NCBI GenBank assembly: GCA_964244065.1
Contig: CAXTHH010000002.1
Coordinates: forward strand, 666,707-730,706
Source: JASLDZ01 sp964244065
GTDB taxonomy: Bacteria > Pseudomonadota > Alphaproteobacteria > Caulobacterales > Caulobacteraceae
Length of the DNA stretch: 64,000 nucleotides
Direction: 5' to 3'
The notes below the pieces were generated by a model, which saw only the letters and a program-made list of their open reading frames with translations, searched no databases and had not been told where the DNA came from. This document shows positions 19,623-31,756 of the stretch, piece by piece. The translations under genes and the position numbers were made by a program. The first letter of the stretch is position 1. Each line of letters starts with the position of its first letter.

Positions 19623-20393
19623 TCAGTGCCCGTGGCCGAGGTTCACGACGTCGTTCAGGTAGATGCAGGTCAGCACCGCGAACACGAACGCCTGCAGGAA
19701 CGCGACCAGGAACTCAAGCGCGGTCAGCGCCACCACGCCGCCCAGCGACAGCGCCGCCACGGGCAGCCCCAGGAGGCCCACGCCGCCGCCCGCGGCCAGG
19801 AGGCCGAGGCTGACGACGAAGCCGGCGAACACCTTCAGCGCCACGTGGCCCCCCAGCATGTTGCCGAACAGGCGCAGCGCCAGGGTGACGGGGCGCAGCA
19901 GGAAGGAGATGAACTCGATGAAGCCCACCACGGGGCGCAGCAGCAGCGGCGCGCCCGAGGGCCAGAACAGGAGGAAGAAGCCGAACCCGTTGCGCATGAA
20001 GCCCACCACCAGCACCAGCGCGATGGTCAGCACCGCCAGGGTGACGGTCACCGCCAGCTGCGACGTGGCGGTGAAGGCCAGGAACAGGCCCAGCAGGTTC
20101 ATCATCAGGATGAACAGGAACAGGGTGAACACGAACGGGAAGTAGCGGCGCCCTTCGTGCCCGATCAGGCTGGAGGCGAGGTCGTCGATCATGCCGAACA
20201 GCACCTCGCCGGCCATCTGCGTGCGGCCGGGCACCACCTGCGGGCGGAAGGTCACGACCGTGAGGAAGCCGACCACGATCGCGAAGGCGAGCGTCATGGC
20301 CAGGGTCGAGTTGGTGAAGGCGAGGTCGATCCCGAACAGGTCGGGCAGGTCGACGATCTTCTTGACCTCGAACTGTTCGAGCGGTCCGGCCAT
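19623..20393 (-). CDS. atpB: ATP synthase F0 subunit a
   Basis: Forms the proton half-channels next to the c ring. The 256-residue protein has five to six membrane helices. The essential Arg that interacts with the c-ring Glu lies in PVTLALRLFGNMLGGH, and the C-terminal helix reads ALEFLVAFLQAFVFAVL. It starts directly after the atpI stop without a gap, showing tight operon packing. Confidence 0.97.
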   Translation of the reverse strand: MAGPLEQFEVKKIVDLPDLFGIDLAFTNSTLAMTLAFAIVVGFLTVVTFRPQVVPGRTQMAGEVLFGMIDDLASSLIGHEGRRYFPFVFTLFLFILMMNLLGLFLAFTATSQLAVTVTLAVLTIALVLVVGFMRNGFGFFLLFWPSGAPLLLRPVVGFIEFISFLLRPVTLALRLFGNMLGGHVALKVFAGFVVSLGLLAAGGGVGLLGLPVAALSLGGVVALTALEFLVAFLQAFVFAVLTCIYLNDVVNLGHGH

Positions 20394-20765
20394 CTAGTCC
20401 TTCTCGTCCTCGTCGTCGAAAGGGACCGACGGCGGGGCCGCTCCCAGGTTCTCTCGGTCGGCCTGCGCCTGCAGGCGGTCCGCCGTGCGCTTGGCCATCC
20501 ACAGGGACACGGCGAAGCCCGCGAGGACGCCGCCGATCAGCCCCCACGGCCGGGTGCGCCCGCCGGAGAGCCAGTCGAGCCCGAGCCCCAGCGCCAGCCC
20601 CACGAAGACGCCGCCGAGCAGGTCGGTGACGATCTTGTAGGCCTGGTCGACCGCGCGCGACCGCCCCGCCTCGGCCGTCGCCGGCCGCGCCGTGGACCGC
20701 TCCAGCGCATCGGCCCGCCTCTGGAGGTCCCGCAGGGGATCCGAAGGCGGGGGCGTCGACGTCAT
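20394..20765 (-). CDS. atpI: AtpI/AtpZ-family ATP synthase accessory protein
   Basis: A 123-residue protein at the head of the F0 operon. Two membrane helices (DLLGGVFVGLALGLGLDWL and GLIGGVLAGFAVSLWMA) are flanked by a charged N-terminus and an acidic C-terminus rich in Asp and Glu. AtpI proteins are thought to help assemble the c ring or supply Mg (family knowledge). The start at 20765 is the first Met. The 124 bases between this gene and smc likely hold the operon promoter, but no clear -35/-10 pair was recognised. Confidence 0.85.
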   Translation of the reverse strand: MTSTPPPSDPLRDLQRRADALERSTARPATAEAGRSRAVDQAYKIVTDLLGGVFVGLALGLGLDWLSGGRTRPWGLIGGVLAGFAVSLWMAKRTADRLQAQADRENLGAAPPSVPFDDEDEKD

Positions 20766-20889
20766 GGAGGCGGACGCACGCTCGTGAGGAGCCGCGGCGG
20801 CGGGCCGCCCCGACCCTCGCGAGGGCGGGGCGGTTCTACCGGGGGGCGGTCGGATGTCAACCGCGACACGCTCCGCGCGTCCGCCCCGC

Positions 20890-24405
<3,516 letters not shown>

Positions 24406-24423
24406 GGCGCGGGCTTCAGGGGA

Positions 24424-25119
24424 TCACTTGCCGCCAGCCTGGGCGTAGGCGGCGGCGAACATGGCGGGCTTCAGGTCGGTCTGATTAAAGCGTTCGCCGG
24501 CCAGCATGTCGCCCCCCTTGAGCTCCTTGCCGTTGATCACGAAGGTGGGCGTGCCGGTGATCTTGTCCTGGTTGACCGCCTTCTGGAAGCGGGCGTCCAG
24601 GTCCTTGTAGGCCTGGTCGTCGCCGAGGCAGGCGGTGATCTGCGCTTCGCTCAGGCCGGCGGCCTTGCCCACGTTGACGATCCAGCCGCGGATGTCGCCG
24701 CTCTTGAACAGCTGGTCCTGCGTGTTGAACAGACCTTCGACGACGCCGAAGTACTTGTCGCGCCCGGCGCAGCGGGCCAGCACCCAGCCGGCGGCGGCGC
24801 CCTGCTCGGGCCCGGTGATGAACTCGCGCAGCACCCACTTCACCTTGCCGGTGTCGACGTACTGCTTCTTGATCGTCGGGAAGTATTCCTTGTCGAAGTG
24901 CGCGCAGTGCGTGCAGGTCACCGACAGGTACTCGACCACGGTCACCTTGGCCTTGGGGTCGCCGATCACGTACTCGGGGGCGGTGAACTTGCCGGCGGCG
25001 GAGCCGTTGGCGGCCCCGCCCGGGCGGGCGTCGGCGTTCTGGCTGCAGGCGGCCGCGAGCGCGGCGGCGGCGAGGAGCGGGGCGGCGAGCAGGGTGCCGA
25101 GGCGGCGGCGGGCGATCAT
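24424..25119 (-). CDS. DsbA-like thioredoxin-fold lipoprotein
   Basis: Probable periplasmic thiol-disulfide oxidoreductase. The 231-residue precursor has a basic n-region (MIARRRLG), a hydrophobic stretch and a lipobox-like LAAACS, so it may be membrane-anchored through Cys. The DsbA/DSBA_oxidoreductase fold follows, with active site CTHC in YLSVTCTHCAHFDKEYFP and the cis-Pro loop ITGTPTFVING. The start at 25119 gives a normal signal peptide; the longer reading adds 26 residues with no sense. It is transcribed with smc. Linkage of such a thioredoxin gene to smc, DUF721 and mutY recurs in Alphaproteobacteria. Confidence 0.9.
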   Translation of the reverse strand: MIARRRLGTLLAAPLLAAAALAAACSQNADARPGGAANGSAAGKFTAPEYVIGDPKAKVTVVEYLSVTCTHCAHFDKEYFPTIKKQYVDTGKVKWVLREFITGPEQGAAAGWVLARCAGRDKYFGVVEGLFNTQDQLFKSGDIRGWIVNVGKAAGLSEAQITACLGDDQAYKDLDARFQKAVNQDKITGTPTFVINGKELKGGDMLAGERFNQTDLKPAMFAAAYAQAGGK

Positions 25120-25262
25120 GCGGGCGAGCGTTCCAACAGGGCCGCGCGGGGGCGCGGCGGCTCCCGCCGTTGCACGACGCGTCGCGGGGGTTGTCAACGG
25201 TCGGGGCTGACGCAGGGGCTGGGCGCGCCGCTATGCCGGTCGCCCACGCCGGCGCCTTTCAC

Positions 25263-25298
25263 TCCGTCACCCTCGGGCTCGACCCGAGGGCGACGGAG
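25263..25298. repeat. Intergenic repeat, family R1, copy c (single arm)
   Basis: A lone R1 arm: a near-perfect hairpin CCGTCACCCTCGGGCTCG with its complement, located just past the 3' end of the DUF721 gene. It lacks the second arm seen in the other R1 copies. Confidence 0.75.
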
Positions 25299-25337
25299 AG
25301 GAATGTGAGGAGGGTTGGTGGAGTACGCGGGCGCGCC

Positions 25338-25892
25338 TCAGCCGTCGCGCCGCACCGCCCGGCCGAGCCGCAGCAGCGAGGTCTTGAGCGGTCCGTCCGG
25401 CACGTCGGCCAGATCGCGGGAGAGCTCGGCCTCCGCCGCCGCGTCCAGCGGCCCCGCCCGCCTGCGGCGAGGCTTGGCGCCGGCCAGGGCGGCGACGGCC
25501 GTCTGCACCGGCCCCTGCACGATGCGCAGGCGCTCCACCACGCCGCGGCCGAGCACCAGCTCGGCGCGGCCGATCAGCTCGGCGGCCTGGTGCTGCACCA
25601 GGGCGGCGGCGGGGCCGTCCACGCGCACCTCCAACACGCCCGGCCCGCCGCCGCGCGGGCGGATGATGCGCACGGGCTCGGTGCGCGGGCCGAGGAGGTC
25701 GCCGGCCACCTCGCGCCAGCGCGCCTTGAGCGGGCCGACCGAGCCGCCCGCCTTGCCGAACTTGGCCTCCAGCCCCTTGAGCGAGCGGGCCAGGGCGGCG
25801 CCCGCGGCCGGAGGCGCGCGGCGCGGCGGGCGCGTGCGCTTCTCCGCCAGGATGCGGGCGGCTTCGTCCGGCGTGGGCAGGCGGCGGCGCAT
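25338..25892 (-). CDS. DUF721 / DciA-family protein
   Basis: DciA proteins are proposed to help load the replicative helicase DnaB in bacteria without DnaC (family knowledge). The 184 residues have an N-terminal basic lead (MRRRLPTPDEAARILAEKR), then the DUF721 core with LKARWREVAGDLLGPRTEPV, VLEVRVDGPAAALVQHQAAE, and the helix-strand GRGVVERLRIVQGPV, followed by a charged C-terminal extension. A second possible ATG is six codons upstream at 25910. The mutY start is only about 20 bases away on the other strand, so the two share a compact divergent promoter; a TATAGC/GCATATA stretch lies in it. Confidence 0.82.
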   Translation of the reverse strand: MRRRLPTPDEAARILAEKRTRPPRRAPPAAGAALARSLKGLEAKFGKAGGSVGPLKARWREVAGDLLGPRTEPVRIIRPRGGGPGVLEVRVDGPAAALVQHQAAELIGRAELVLGRGVVERLRIVQGPVQTAVAALAGAKPRRRRAGPLDAAAEAELSRDLADVPDGPLKTSLLRLGRAVRRDG

Positions 25893-25913
25893 GGGCGAGC
25901 TATATGCCATGCG

Positions 25914-26969
25914 GTGAGCCCCCCGGCAGCCGACATCCGTGCGCGACTCCTCGCCTGGTACGACGCCCACGCGCGCAGCCTGGCCTGGCGCGTCGGCCCG
26001 GCGGAGCGCGCGGCAGGGGTGCGGCCCGACCCCTACCGGGTGTGGCTGTCGGAGGTGATGCTGCAGCAGACCACCACGCCGCACGCCACGCCCTACTTCC
26101 ACGCCTTCACCGCCCGCTGGCCCACGGTGGCCGATCTGGCCGCCGCGGCGGACGCGGAGGTGATGGGGGCCTGGGCGGGGCTCGGCTACTACGCCCGGGC
26201 GCGCAACCTCCTGAAGGCGGCGCGGGCCGTGGCGGGCGAGCACGGCGGCGTCTTTCCCGGCACGGAGGCGGCCCTGCGCGCCCTGCCGGGCTTCGGCCCC
26301 TATACGGCGGCGGCGGTGGCCGCGATCGCCTTCGACGAGGCCGCCAACGTGGTGGACGGCAACGTTGAGCGCGTCGTCGCCCGCCTGTGGGCGGTGGAGA
26401 CGCCGACGCCGGCCGCCAAGCCCGAGCTGCGCCGGCTGGCGGGCACGCTGGTCGCCGACGACCGGCCCGGCGACTGGGCGCAGGCGCTGATGGACCTGGG
26501 CGCCACCGTGTGCCGGCCGCGCTCGCCCCTGTGCGGCCGCTGCCCGCTCCGACCGGACTGCGCGGGCTTCGCTTCCGGCGCGCCGGAGAGCTTCCCGCGC
26601 AAGGGGGCCAAGGCGGTGCGCGCCCGGCGCTACGGCGCGGCCTACGTGCTCCTGCGCGGGCACGAGGTGGCGCTGGTGCGCCGGCCCCCGCGCGGGCTGC
26701 TGGGCGGCATGGCGGGGCTGCCGACCTCGGCCTGGACCGCCGCCCCGCCCGCCCCCGGCGAGGGCGCCCCCGCCCCGGCCGCCTGGCGCGAGGCGGGCGA
26801 GGTCGAGCACGTCTTCACCCACTTTCCCCTGACCCTGTCCGTGCTGCGCGCCGAGGTTGGTGAGGGGACGCCCGCGGGCGTGGAGTGGACGGCCGTCGCC
26901 GAGGCCGAGCGCGTCCTGCCCACCGTGTTCCGCAAGGCGCTGGCGGCGGCCCTCGGTCGGCTGGTCTAG
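25914..26969 (+). CDS. mutY: A/G-specific adenine glycosylase
   Basis: Removes adenine mispaired with 8-oxoguanine. About 351 residues from a GTG at 25914. The catalytic Glu is in LSEVMLQQTT, the helix-hairpin-helix is ALPGFGPYTAAAVAAIAF, and the catalytic Asp is in VVDGNVERVVARL. The 4Fe-4S cluster ligands have the spacing CRPRSPLCGRCPLRPDC. A C-terminal Nudix-like domain that recognises 8-oxoG follows (YVLLRGHEVALVRRPP, HVFTHFPLTLSV). There is no ATG near, and the first residues (SPPAADIRARLLAWYD) fit the MutY N-terminus, supporting the GTG. The stop shares CTAG with the converging TonB-like gene. Confidence 0.96.
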   Translation: MSPPAADIRARLLAWYDAHARSLAWRVGPAERAAGVRPDPYRVWLSEVMLQQTTTPHATPYFHAFTARWPTVADLAAAADAEVMGAWAGLGYYARARNLLKAARAVAGEHGGVFPGTEAALRALPGFGPYTAAAVAAIAFDEAANVVDGNVERVVARLWAVETPTPAAKPELRRLAGTLVADDRPGDWAQALMDLGATVCRPRSPLCGRCPLRPDCAGFASGAPESFPRKGAKAVRARRYGAAYVLLRGHEVALVRRPPRGLLGGMAGLPTSAWTAAPPAPGEGAPAPAAWREAGEVEHVFTHFPLTLSVLRAEVGEGTPAGVEWTAVAEAERVLPTVFRKALAAALGRLV

Positions 26970-27712
26970 CCGTCCGTCTCGAAGTCGATGGGGATGCGCA
27001 GGGCGGCCTCGACGGGGCGGCCGTCCACGCGCAACGGGCGGAAGCGGATCACGCGGGAGAGGTCCAGGGCGGCCCGGCCGAAGCCCTCGCCGGAGGGTGT
27101 CTCGCTCAGCACGCGGCAGTCGCGCACCCGGCCGTCGCGCCCGCCGAGGCAGCGCAGCAGCACGGAGCCCGAGCGGCCGTCGCGGTAGGCGGCTTTCGGG
27201 TAGGCGCGCTCGATCTCCTCCGCGGAGGCCCAGCGCACCCAGTCCGGGTCGGCGAGCGCCGGCGCGCCGCCCCCGCCGGAGCCCGTGCCCGTGCCCGCCC
27301 CGCCGCCGCCCGTGGCCGCCCCGGCGCCCGCGCCCGTGACGGGGGAGGCCAGCTCCGGCCCGGGGGGTGCGACCAGGGTCGGCGGGGTCACGAGCAGCGG
27401 CTCCACCGGCGCGGGCGGGCGCAGGGGCGTGGGCGGCGCGACGCTGGGGATCGGCGTCGGCGTGGAGGGGGCTGCGAGCTTCGGCGCGGAGGCGGGCGAG
27501 CCGCCGGCTCGCCGGGCGTCGCTACGCGCGGGCGGCACGCGGGGAAACGGCGCGGGCAGGTCGAGGTCCACCGCGGGCGGCGGCCGCCCGACGCCGGAGG
27601 GTCGCCAGGACAGCACCACCGCCAGGATCACCGCCAGGTGGACGCCCAGCGCGAACGCCACCGCCCCGACGCGCGTCGCGGGCTTGCGGCCGGCGTTAGG
27701 TGGCGTGGGCAT
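26966..27712 (-). CDS. TonB-family protein
   Basis: Probable energy transducer linking the inner-membrane proton gradient to outer-membrane receptors. The 248 residues have one N-terminal membrane helix (VGAVAFALGVHLAVILAVVL), a long periplasmic Pro/Ala/Gly-rich linker with a poly-Gly-Thr stretch, and a C-terminal TonB domain (YPKAAYRDGRSGSVLLRCL, then FRPLRVDGRPVEAALRIPI). No ExbB/ExbD genes lie nearby. Two Cys in the C-terminal domain (LRCLGG, RDCRV) are typical of this subgroup. Its TAG stop overlaps that of mutY. Confidence 0.85.
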   Translation of the reverse strand: MPTPPNAGRKPATRVGAVAFALGVHLAVILAVVLSWRPSGVGRPPPAVDLDLPAPFPRVPPARSDARRAGGSPASAPKLAAPSTPTPIPSVAPPTPLRPPAPVEPLLVTPPTLVAPPGPELASPVTGAGAGAATGGGGAGTGTGSGGGGAPALADPDWVRWASAEEIERAYPKAAYRDGRSGSVLLRCLGGRDGRVRDCRVLSETPSGEGFGRAALDLSRVIRFRPLRVDGRPVEAALRIPIDFETDG

Positions 27713-27756
27713 GGCGGGGGAGATGGGGGTTCGTTCGAAACACGCGACCCTGAGCT

Positions 27757-27860
27757 CCGTCGCCCTCGGGCTTGACCCGAGGGCCGAGCCCTCCGCCGCT
27801 CCACGGTTAAGAGACGCACGCCCGGCGCCCGGCCCCCGGGTCAAGCCCGAGGGCGACGGG
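27757..27860. repeat. Intergenic inverted-repeat element, family R1, copy d
   Basis: A complete R1 element with both arms (27757-27785 and 27833-27860), placed directly past the ccrM stop codon and before the start of the TonB-like gene. It probably ends the ccrM transcript. Confidence 0.85.
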
Positions 27861-27869
27861 AGGACGCGC

Positions 27870-28958
27870 CTACGCCAGGCCCTGCCGCACGCGGGTGCGC
27901 AGGGTGTCGATGGGCGCCAGCCCGCGGTCGGTCTTCAGGCGCCAGAAGGTCCAGCCGTTGCAGCTCGGCGCGTCGTCCAGCAGGGCGCCGAGCTTGTGGA
28001 TGGAGCCGGAGAGTTCGCCCGACACCAGCGAACCGTCGGCGCGCACGCGGGCCGAGCGGCGGCCCTTGGGGCACCACAGCTCGTCGCCGGGGCGGAGCAG
28101 GCCGGCCTCCACCACCATGCCGAAGGGCACGCGCGGCTCGGACTTCCTGGAGCCGGTCACCGCCAGGGCCTCGGGCGCGGTCGGGATGACGGAGGCGATC
28201 CGCGCGGCGGCGACCGCGGCGTAATCCGGCTCGCGCTCGATGCCGATGAAGCGGCGGCCCAGGCGCTTGGCGGCCGCGCCGGTGGTGCCCGTGCCGAAGA
28301 AGGGGTCGAGCACCGTGTCGCCCGGGCGGGTGGAGGCCAGGAGCACGCGGTGCAGCAGCGCCTCGGGCTTCTGCGTGGGGTGCGCCTTCTTGCCGTCCGC
28401 GCCCTTCAGCCGCTCCTCGCCCGCGCAGATCGGGAGGGTCCAGTCGCTGCGCAGCTGGGTGTCGTCGTTGAAGACCTTCAGGGCGTCGTAGTTGAAGGTG
28501 TGGCGCTTCTGGTCGCGGCTCTTGGTGGCCCAGATCAGCGTCTCGTGCGCGTTGGCCAGCCGCGTGCCCTTGAAGTTCGGCATGGGGTTGGTCTTGCGCC
28601 ACACCACGTCGTTCAACAGCCAGAAGCCCAGGTCCTGCATCGCCGCGCCGACGCGGAACACGTTGTGGTAGCTGCCGATGGTCCAGATCGCGCCGTCGTC
28701 CTTCAGCACGCGGCGGCATTCGCTGAGCCAGGCGCGGGTGAAGCGGTCGTAGTCGGCGAAGCTGGCGAACCGGTCCCAGTCGTCGTCGACCGCGTCCACC
28801 TTGCTGTTGTCCGGCCGGTGCAGCTCGCCGCCCAGCTGCAGGTTGTAGGGCGGGTCGGCGAACACGAGGTCGACCGAGCGGTCCGGCAGCGCCCGCAGGG
28901 CGTCCAGGCAGTCGCCGACGATGATCTCGCCTGCCGGATCGTTGACGCGCTCGGCCAT
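27870..28958 (-). CDS. ccrM: Cell-cycle-regulated DNA adenine methyltransferase (GANTC)
   Basis: Methylates the adenine of GANTC late in the cell cycle, setting the methylation state that times gene expression in Caulobacter and relatives. The 362-residue protein is of the beta class: catalytic DPPY in FADPPYNLQLGG comes first, the target-recognition region lies in the middle, and the AdoMet-binding motif DPFFGTGTTGAAA comes after. A CcrM-specific C-terminal domain of about 90 residues (GMVVEAGLLRPGDELWCPKG ... SCNGWTFW) is present. The ATG at 28958 matches the usual N-terminus, VNDPAGEIIVGDCLDALRA. The upstream region has a GTTAACC half-site and a GANTC site. rnhB is a near neighbour, as in Caulobacter. 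Confidence 0.97.
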   Translation of the reverse strand: MAERVNDPAGEIIVGDCLDALRALPDRSVDLVFADPPYNLQLGGELHRPDNSKVDAVDDDWDRFASFADYDRFTRAWLSECRRVLKDDGAIWTIGSYHNVFRVGAAMQDLGFWLLNDVVWRKTNPMPNFKGTRLANAHETLIWATKSRDQKRHTFNYDALKVFNDDTQLRSDWTLPICAGEERLKGADGKKAHPTQKPEALLHRVLLASTRPGDTVLDPFFGTGTTGAAAKRLGRRFIGIEREPDYAAVAAARIASVIPTAPEALAVTGSRKSEPRVPFGMVVEAGLLRPGDELWCPKGRRSARVRADGSLVSGELSGSIHKLGALLDDAPSCNGWTFWRLKTDRGLAPIDTLRTRVRQGLA

Positions 28959-28983
28959 GCCGCTTCCCCGTTCTAGGGGAACA

Positions 28984-29028
28984 GAGTCAACGCTCGTGGT
29001 TGAGGCGGGATGAGCAAGCAGGGTTAAC
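28984..29028 (-). promoter_or_regulatory. Putative ccrM control region: TTAAC half-site and GANTC site
   Basis: On the ccrM strand, GTTAACC (29028 to 29022) lies about 65 bases and GACTC (28988-28984) about 28 bases before the ATG. In Caulobacter ccrM is activated by CtrA and switched off by methylation of GANTC sites in its own leader (known biology). Only half of the TTAA-N7-TTAA CtrA site is seen here. The same arrangement occurs before hfaA. Confidence 0.55.
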
Positions 29029-29030
29029 GA

Positions 29031-29153
29031 CCTCCTCCCCTGCGCAGCGGGGGAGGAGGCGCGTGACGGAAGGGGGCCCCGCACGCTCGACGTAGGAGTC
29101 CGGTTCGCCCCCTCCGTCCGCTTCGCGCCCCCCCCCCTGCGCAGGGGGATGAG
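29031..29153. repeat. Intergenic inverted-repeat element, family R3
   Basis: The left arm (29031-29059) is a hairpin CCTCCTCCCCTGCGCAG with its complement, and a C-rich right arm around 29129-29153 (CCCCCCTGCGCAGGGGG) repeats the pattern. It lies just past the 3' end of the ClC gene and upstream of ccrM. Confidence 0.65.
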
Positions 29154-29166
29154 ATCGCTTTTTCGC

Positions 29167-31014
29167 TCAGCCTTCGCCGAACGCGCCCCGGCTCGCCTTG
29201 TCCAGCTCCTCGGCGTAGCGGCGCACGGCGTGGGCCTCGGTGAGCAGGCCGACGACGCGGCGGGTGTCCGGGGCGTCGATCACGGCCAGGCTCTCGGCCT
29301 CCGCACGGTCGAACAGGGCCATGGCCGTCTTGACGTTCATCTCGGGCAGGAGCGCCGCGTCGGGCAGGCGGGCGAGGGCGGCGACCCGGGTGGTGTCGAG
29401 CTCCGCGTCGCGCTCGGCGGCGTAGGCCTCGGGCACGGCGACGAGCCCCAGGTAGCGGCCGTCCGCGTCCACGGCGACGGCGATGGAGCGGCTGCCCAGG
29501 GGCGTGCGGCGCCGGAACTCGCGCAGCGTCTGGGCGCCCGGCGCGGTGGCCACGTCGCCGCGCATCAGCCGGCCCACGGTGAGCGAGCGGATCCAGCCCA
29601 CGTCGGCGGCGGAGCGGATGGTCTCGCCCCGCAGGTGCAGCCGCCAGGTGGAGAAGCTGTAGCCGAAGGTCTCGCGCACGGTCAGGCTCGTGCCCACGCA
29701 GGCGGTGAGCACGGCCGCGGTCAGGCCCAGGTCGCCCGTGGTCTCCAGCACCAGGAAGCTCATGGTCAGCGGGCCGCCGACGATGGCGACGGCCAGCGTG
29801 CCCATGCCCGCCAGCATCAAGGCCGTGGGGTCCAGGCCGAAGCCGGGCGCCCAGCAGGTGAAGCCCTCGCCGACCACCTTGCCCAGAAGCACGCCCATGA
29901 ACAGGGAGGCGAAGAACAGCCCGCCGCGGAAGCCCGAGCCCAGGCTGACCAGCGCCGCCAGGAGCTTCAGCGCCAACAGCCCTAGAAGCACGCGCATGGG
30001 CAGGGACAGGCCGATGTCCAGCGCCATGGCCCCATGCCCTGCCGCCAGCACCTGCGGCGTCAGCAGCGCCAGGCCGCCCACCATCAGCCCGCCTACGGCG
30101 GGGCGCAGCCAGACGGGCAGGCGGCTCAGGGCGAACAGCTTCTCGCTGGCCTCCACTCCGCGCATCACCACGACGCCGAGCGCCGTGGCCACCCCGCCCA
30201 TGGCCAGGATCACGAGGTAGTGCCAAGGCTGCAGCGGGAACACCTGCAGGGCGTGGAAGGCGTAGGGGCTGCCGCCCAGCGCCTGCGTCGTCAGCCAGGC
30301 GGCCAGCGATGCCGCCATCACCGCCGAGACGTTGCCCACCGAGTAGACGCCCACGATCAGCTCGAAGGCGTAGAAGGCGCCGGAGATCGGCGCGCCGAAC
30401 GCCGCGGAGATCGCTCCCGCCGCGCCCGCGCCCACCATGATCCGCAGGTCCGTCCGGCGCAGGCGCAGGGCGATGCCGGTGCGGCTGGCCAGGCCCGCGC
30501 CGGCCTGGGTGTAGCCCGCCTCCAGCCCCACCGAGGCGCCGCAGCCGTTGCTGATCAGCGTCTGCAGACTCACAAGCAGGCTGTCGCGCAGGCTCATGCG
30601 TCCGCCGTGCAGCGCATTGGCCTCCACCGGGTCCACGGCCGGGCGGGCCCGGTGAGCGCGTCGCCAGAGCTCGGTCAGCCCCAGCAGCAGGCCCCCCGCG
30701 GCGGGGAACAGCAGGGCGCGCCAGGGAGCGATCGCCGCGCTGGCCGACAGGCGCTGGTCCACCGCGATGCCGAACAGCAGAACGTGGGCCGCCTGGCTGG
30801 CGAGGCTCAGCCCCACCACCAGCACCGCCGCTCCCGCGCCCACCAGCGCGGCCACCACCACCAGCAGCGACTCGGAGGAGCGGACCCAGGCGCGCAGCTG
30901 CGCCGCCCGGCCGCGTGCGGCGGCGGGCAGGTCGGGCAGGCCGGCGACGCTCACGTCCGGCAGATGCGCCCGCAGCTGGGCGCGCAGGCGCTCGGCCGCG
31001 TCGGCGGCGGTCAC
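29167..31014 (-). CDS. ClC-family chloride channel or H+/Cl- exchanger with CBS domains
   Basis: About 615 residues. An N-terminal cytosolic helix is followed by 10-12 membrane segments. The ion-path signatures are SNGCGASVGLEAGYTQ (with the gating Glu) and GFRGGLFFASLFMGVLLGK (the usual GxFxP is changed to GFRGG). After the channel there are two C-terminal CBS modules (IRSLTVGRLMRGDVAT ..., and ALFDRAEAESLAVID...), which can sense adenine nucleotides. The start is GTG at 31014, which overlaps the rnhB stop (GTGA). The substitution in the second motif could change selectivity. No regulatory gene accompanies it. Confidence 0.9.
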   Translation of the reverse strand: MTAADAAERLRAQLRAHLPDVSVAGLPDLPAAARGRAAQLRAWVRSSESLLVVVAALVGAGAAVLVVGLSLASQAAHVLLFGIAVDQRLSASAAIAPWRALLFPAAGGLLLGLTELWRRAHRARPAVDPVEANALHGGRMSLRDSLLVSLQTLISNGCGASVGLEAGYTQAGAGLASRTGIALRLRRTDLRIMVGAGAAGAISAAFGAPISGAFYAFELIVGVYSVGNVSAVMAASLAAWLTTQALGGSPYAFHALQVFPLQPWHYLVILAMGGVATALGVVVMRGVEASEKLFALSRLPVWLRPAVGGLMVGGLALLTPQVLAAGHGAMALDIGLSLPMRVLLGLLALKLLAALVSLGSGFRGGLFFASLFMGVLLGKVVGEGFTCWAPGFGLDPTALMLAGMGTLAVAIVGGPLTMSFLVLETTGDLGLTAAVLTACVGTSLTVRETFGYSFSTWRLHLRGETIRSAADVGWIRSLTVGRLMRGDVATAPGAQTLREFRRRTPLGSRSIAVAVDADGRYLGLVAVPEAYAAERDAELDTTRVAALARLPDAALLPEMNVKTAMALFDRAEAESLAVIDAPDTRRVVGLLTEAHAVRRYAEELDKASRGAFGEG

Positions 31015-31703
31015 TCGGCCGCGAGGAGGGCCGGGGCGAGCGCGCCCGCCTCCTCCAGCGCCGCGCGGATGGGCGCCCAGCCGCGGCGGTGGATGGGCGA
31101 GGGGCCGAGCCGGCGCAGCGCCTCCACGTGCTCGTGCGCGTGATAACCCTTGTGCCGGGCGAAGCCGTAGCCGGGGTGCGCCCCGTCCATCTCCAGCATC
31201 AGCCGGTCGCGCGCGGTCTTGGCCAGGATGGAGGCCGCGGCCACCGAGCAGCTGAGCGCGTCGCCGCCGATCACCGTCCGCACGTCGCAGGGCAGCTTGA
31301 AGCGGTAGTTGCCGTCCACCAGCGCCACCGCCGGCCGGGGGTCCAGCCCCTCCACCGCGCGGCACATGGCCAGCCCCGTGGCGTGCAGGATGTTGAGCTC
31401 GAAGATCTCGTCGACGCTGGCGAAGCCCACGGCCCAGGATACGGCGACCGCCTTGATCTCCGCCTCCAGGGCCTCGCGCGCCTTGGCCGTCAGCTTCTTG
31501 GAGTCGTTCACCCCGGCGGGCACGCGGTCGGGCCGCAGGATCACGGCGGCGGCGGACACCGGCCCGGCCCAGGGCCCGCGGCCGGCCTCGTCCACCCCGC
31601 AGACCACCTGGCCGCCGCAGGCCAGCTCCAGCGCGAGCGTCGGCCCGCCGGGCGGGGCGGGGCGGGGCGGCTTGGCGGCCCGAGGGTGAGAGGGGGCGGT
31701 CAC
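31011..31703 (-). CDS. rnhB: Ribonuclease HII
   Basis: Cuts RNA in RNA-DNA hybrids and removes single ribonucleotides from DNA. The 230 residues show the RNase HII signatures: CGVDEAGRGPWAGPV with the catalytic Asp-Glu pair, a conserved NDSKKLTAKARE, ALVDGNYRF with the third acidic residue, and AAASILAKTARDRLM. The N-terminal 25 residues are basic and Pro-rich and may be dispensable. Its stop is overlapped by the ClC gene start. ccrM lies on the far side of that gene. Confidence 0.96.
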   Translation of the reverse strand: MTAPSHPRAAKPPRPAPPGGPTLALELACGGQVVCGVDEAGRGPWAGPVSAAAVILRPDRVPAGVNDSKKLTAKAREALEAEIKAVAVSWAVGFASVDEIFELNILHATGLAMCRAVEGLDPRPAVALVDGNYRFKLPCDVRTVIGGDALSCSVAAASILAKTARDRLMLEMDGAHPGYGFARHKGYHAHEHVEALRRLGPSPIHRRGWAPIRAALEEAGALAPALLAAE

Positions 31704-31756
31704 CCGCCCCGTCTAGCGCCGGGCCCGAGTCGGCGGAAGCGCGGCGGGGTCGCAGC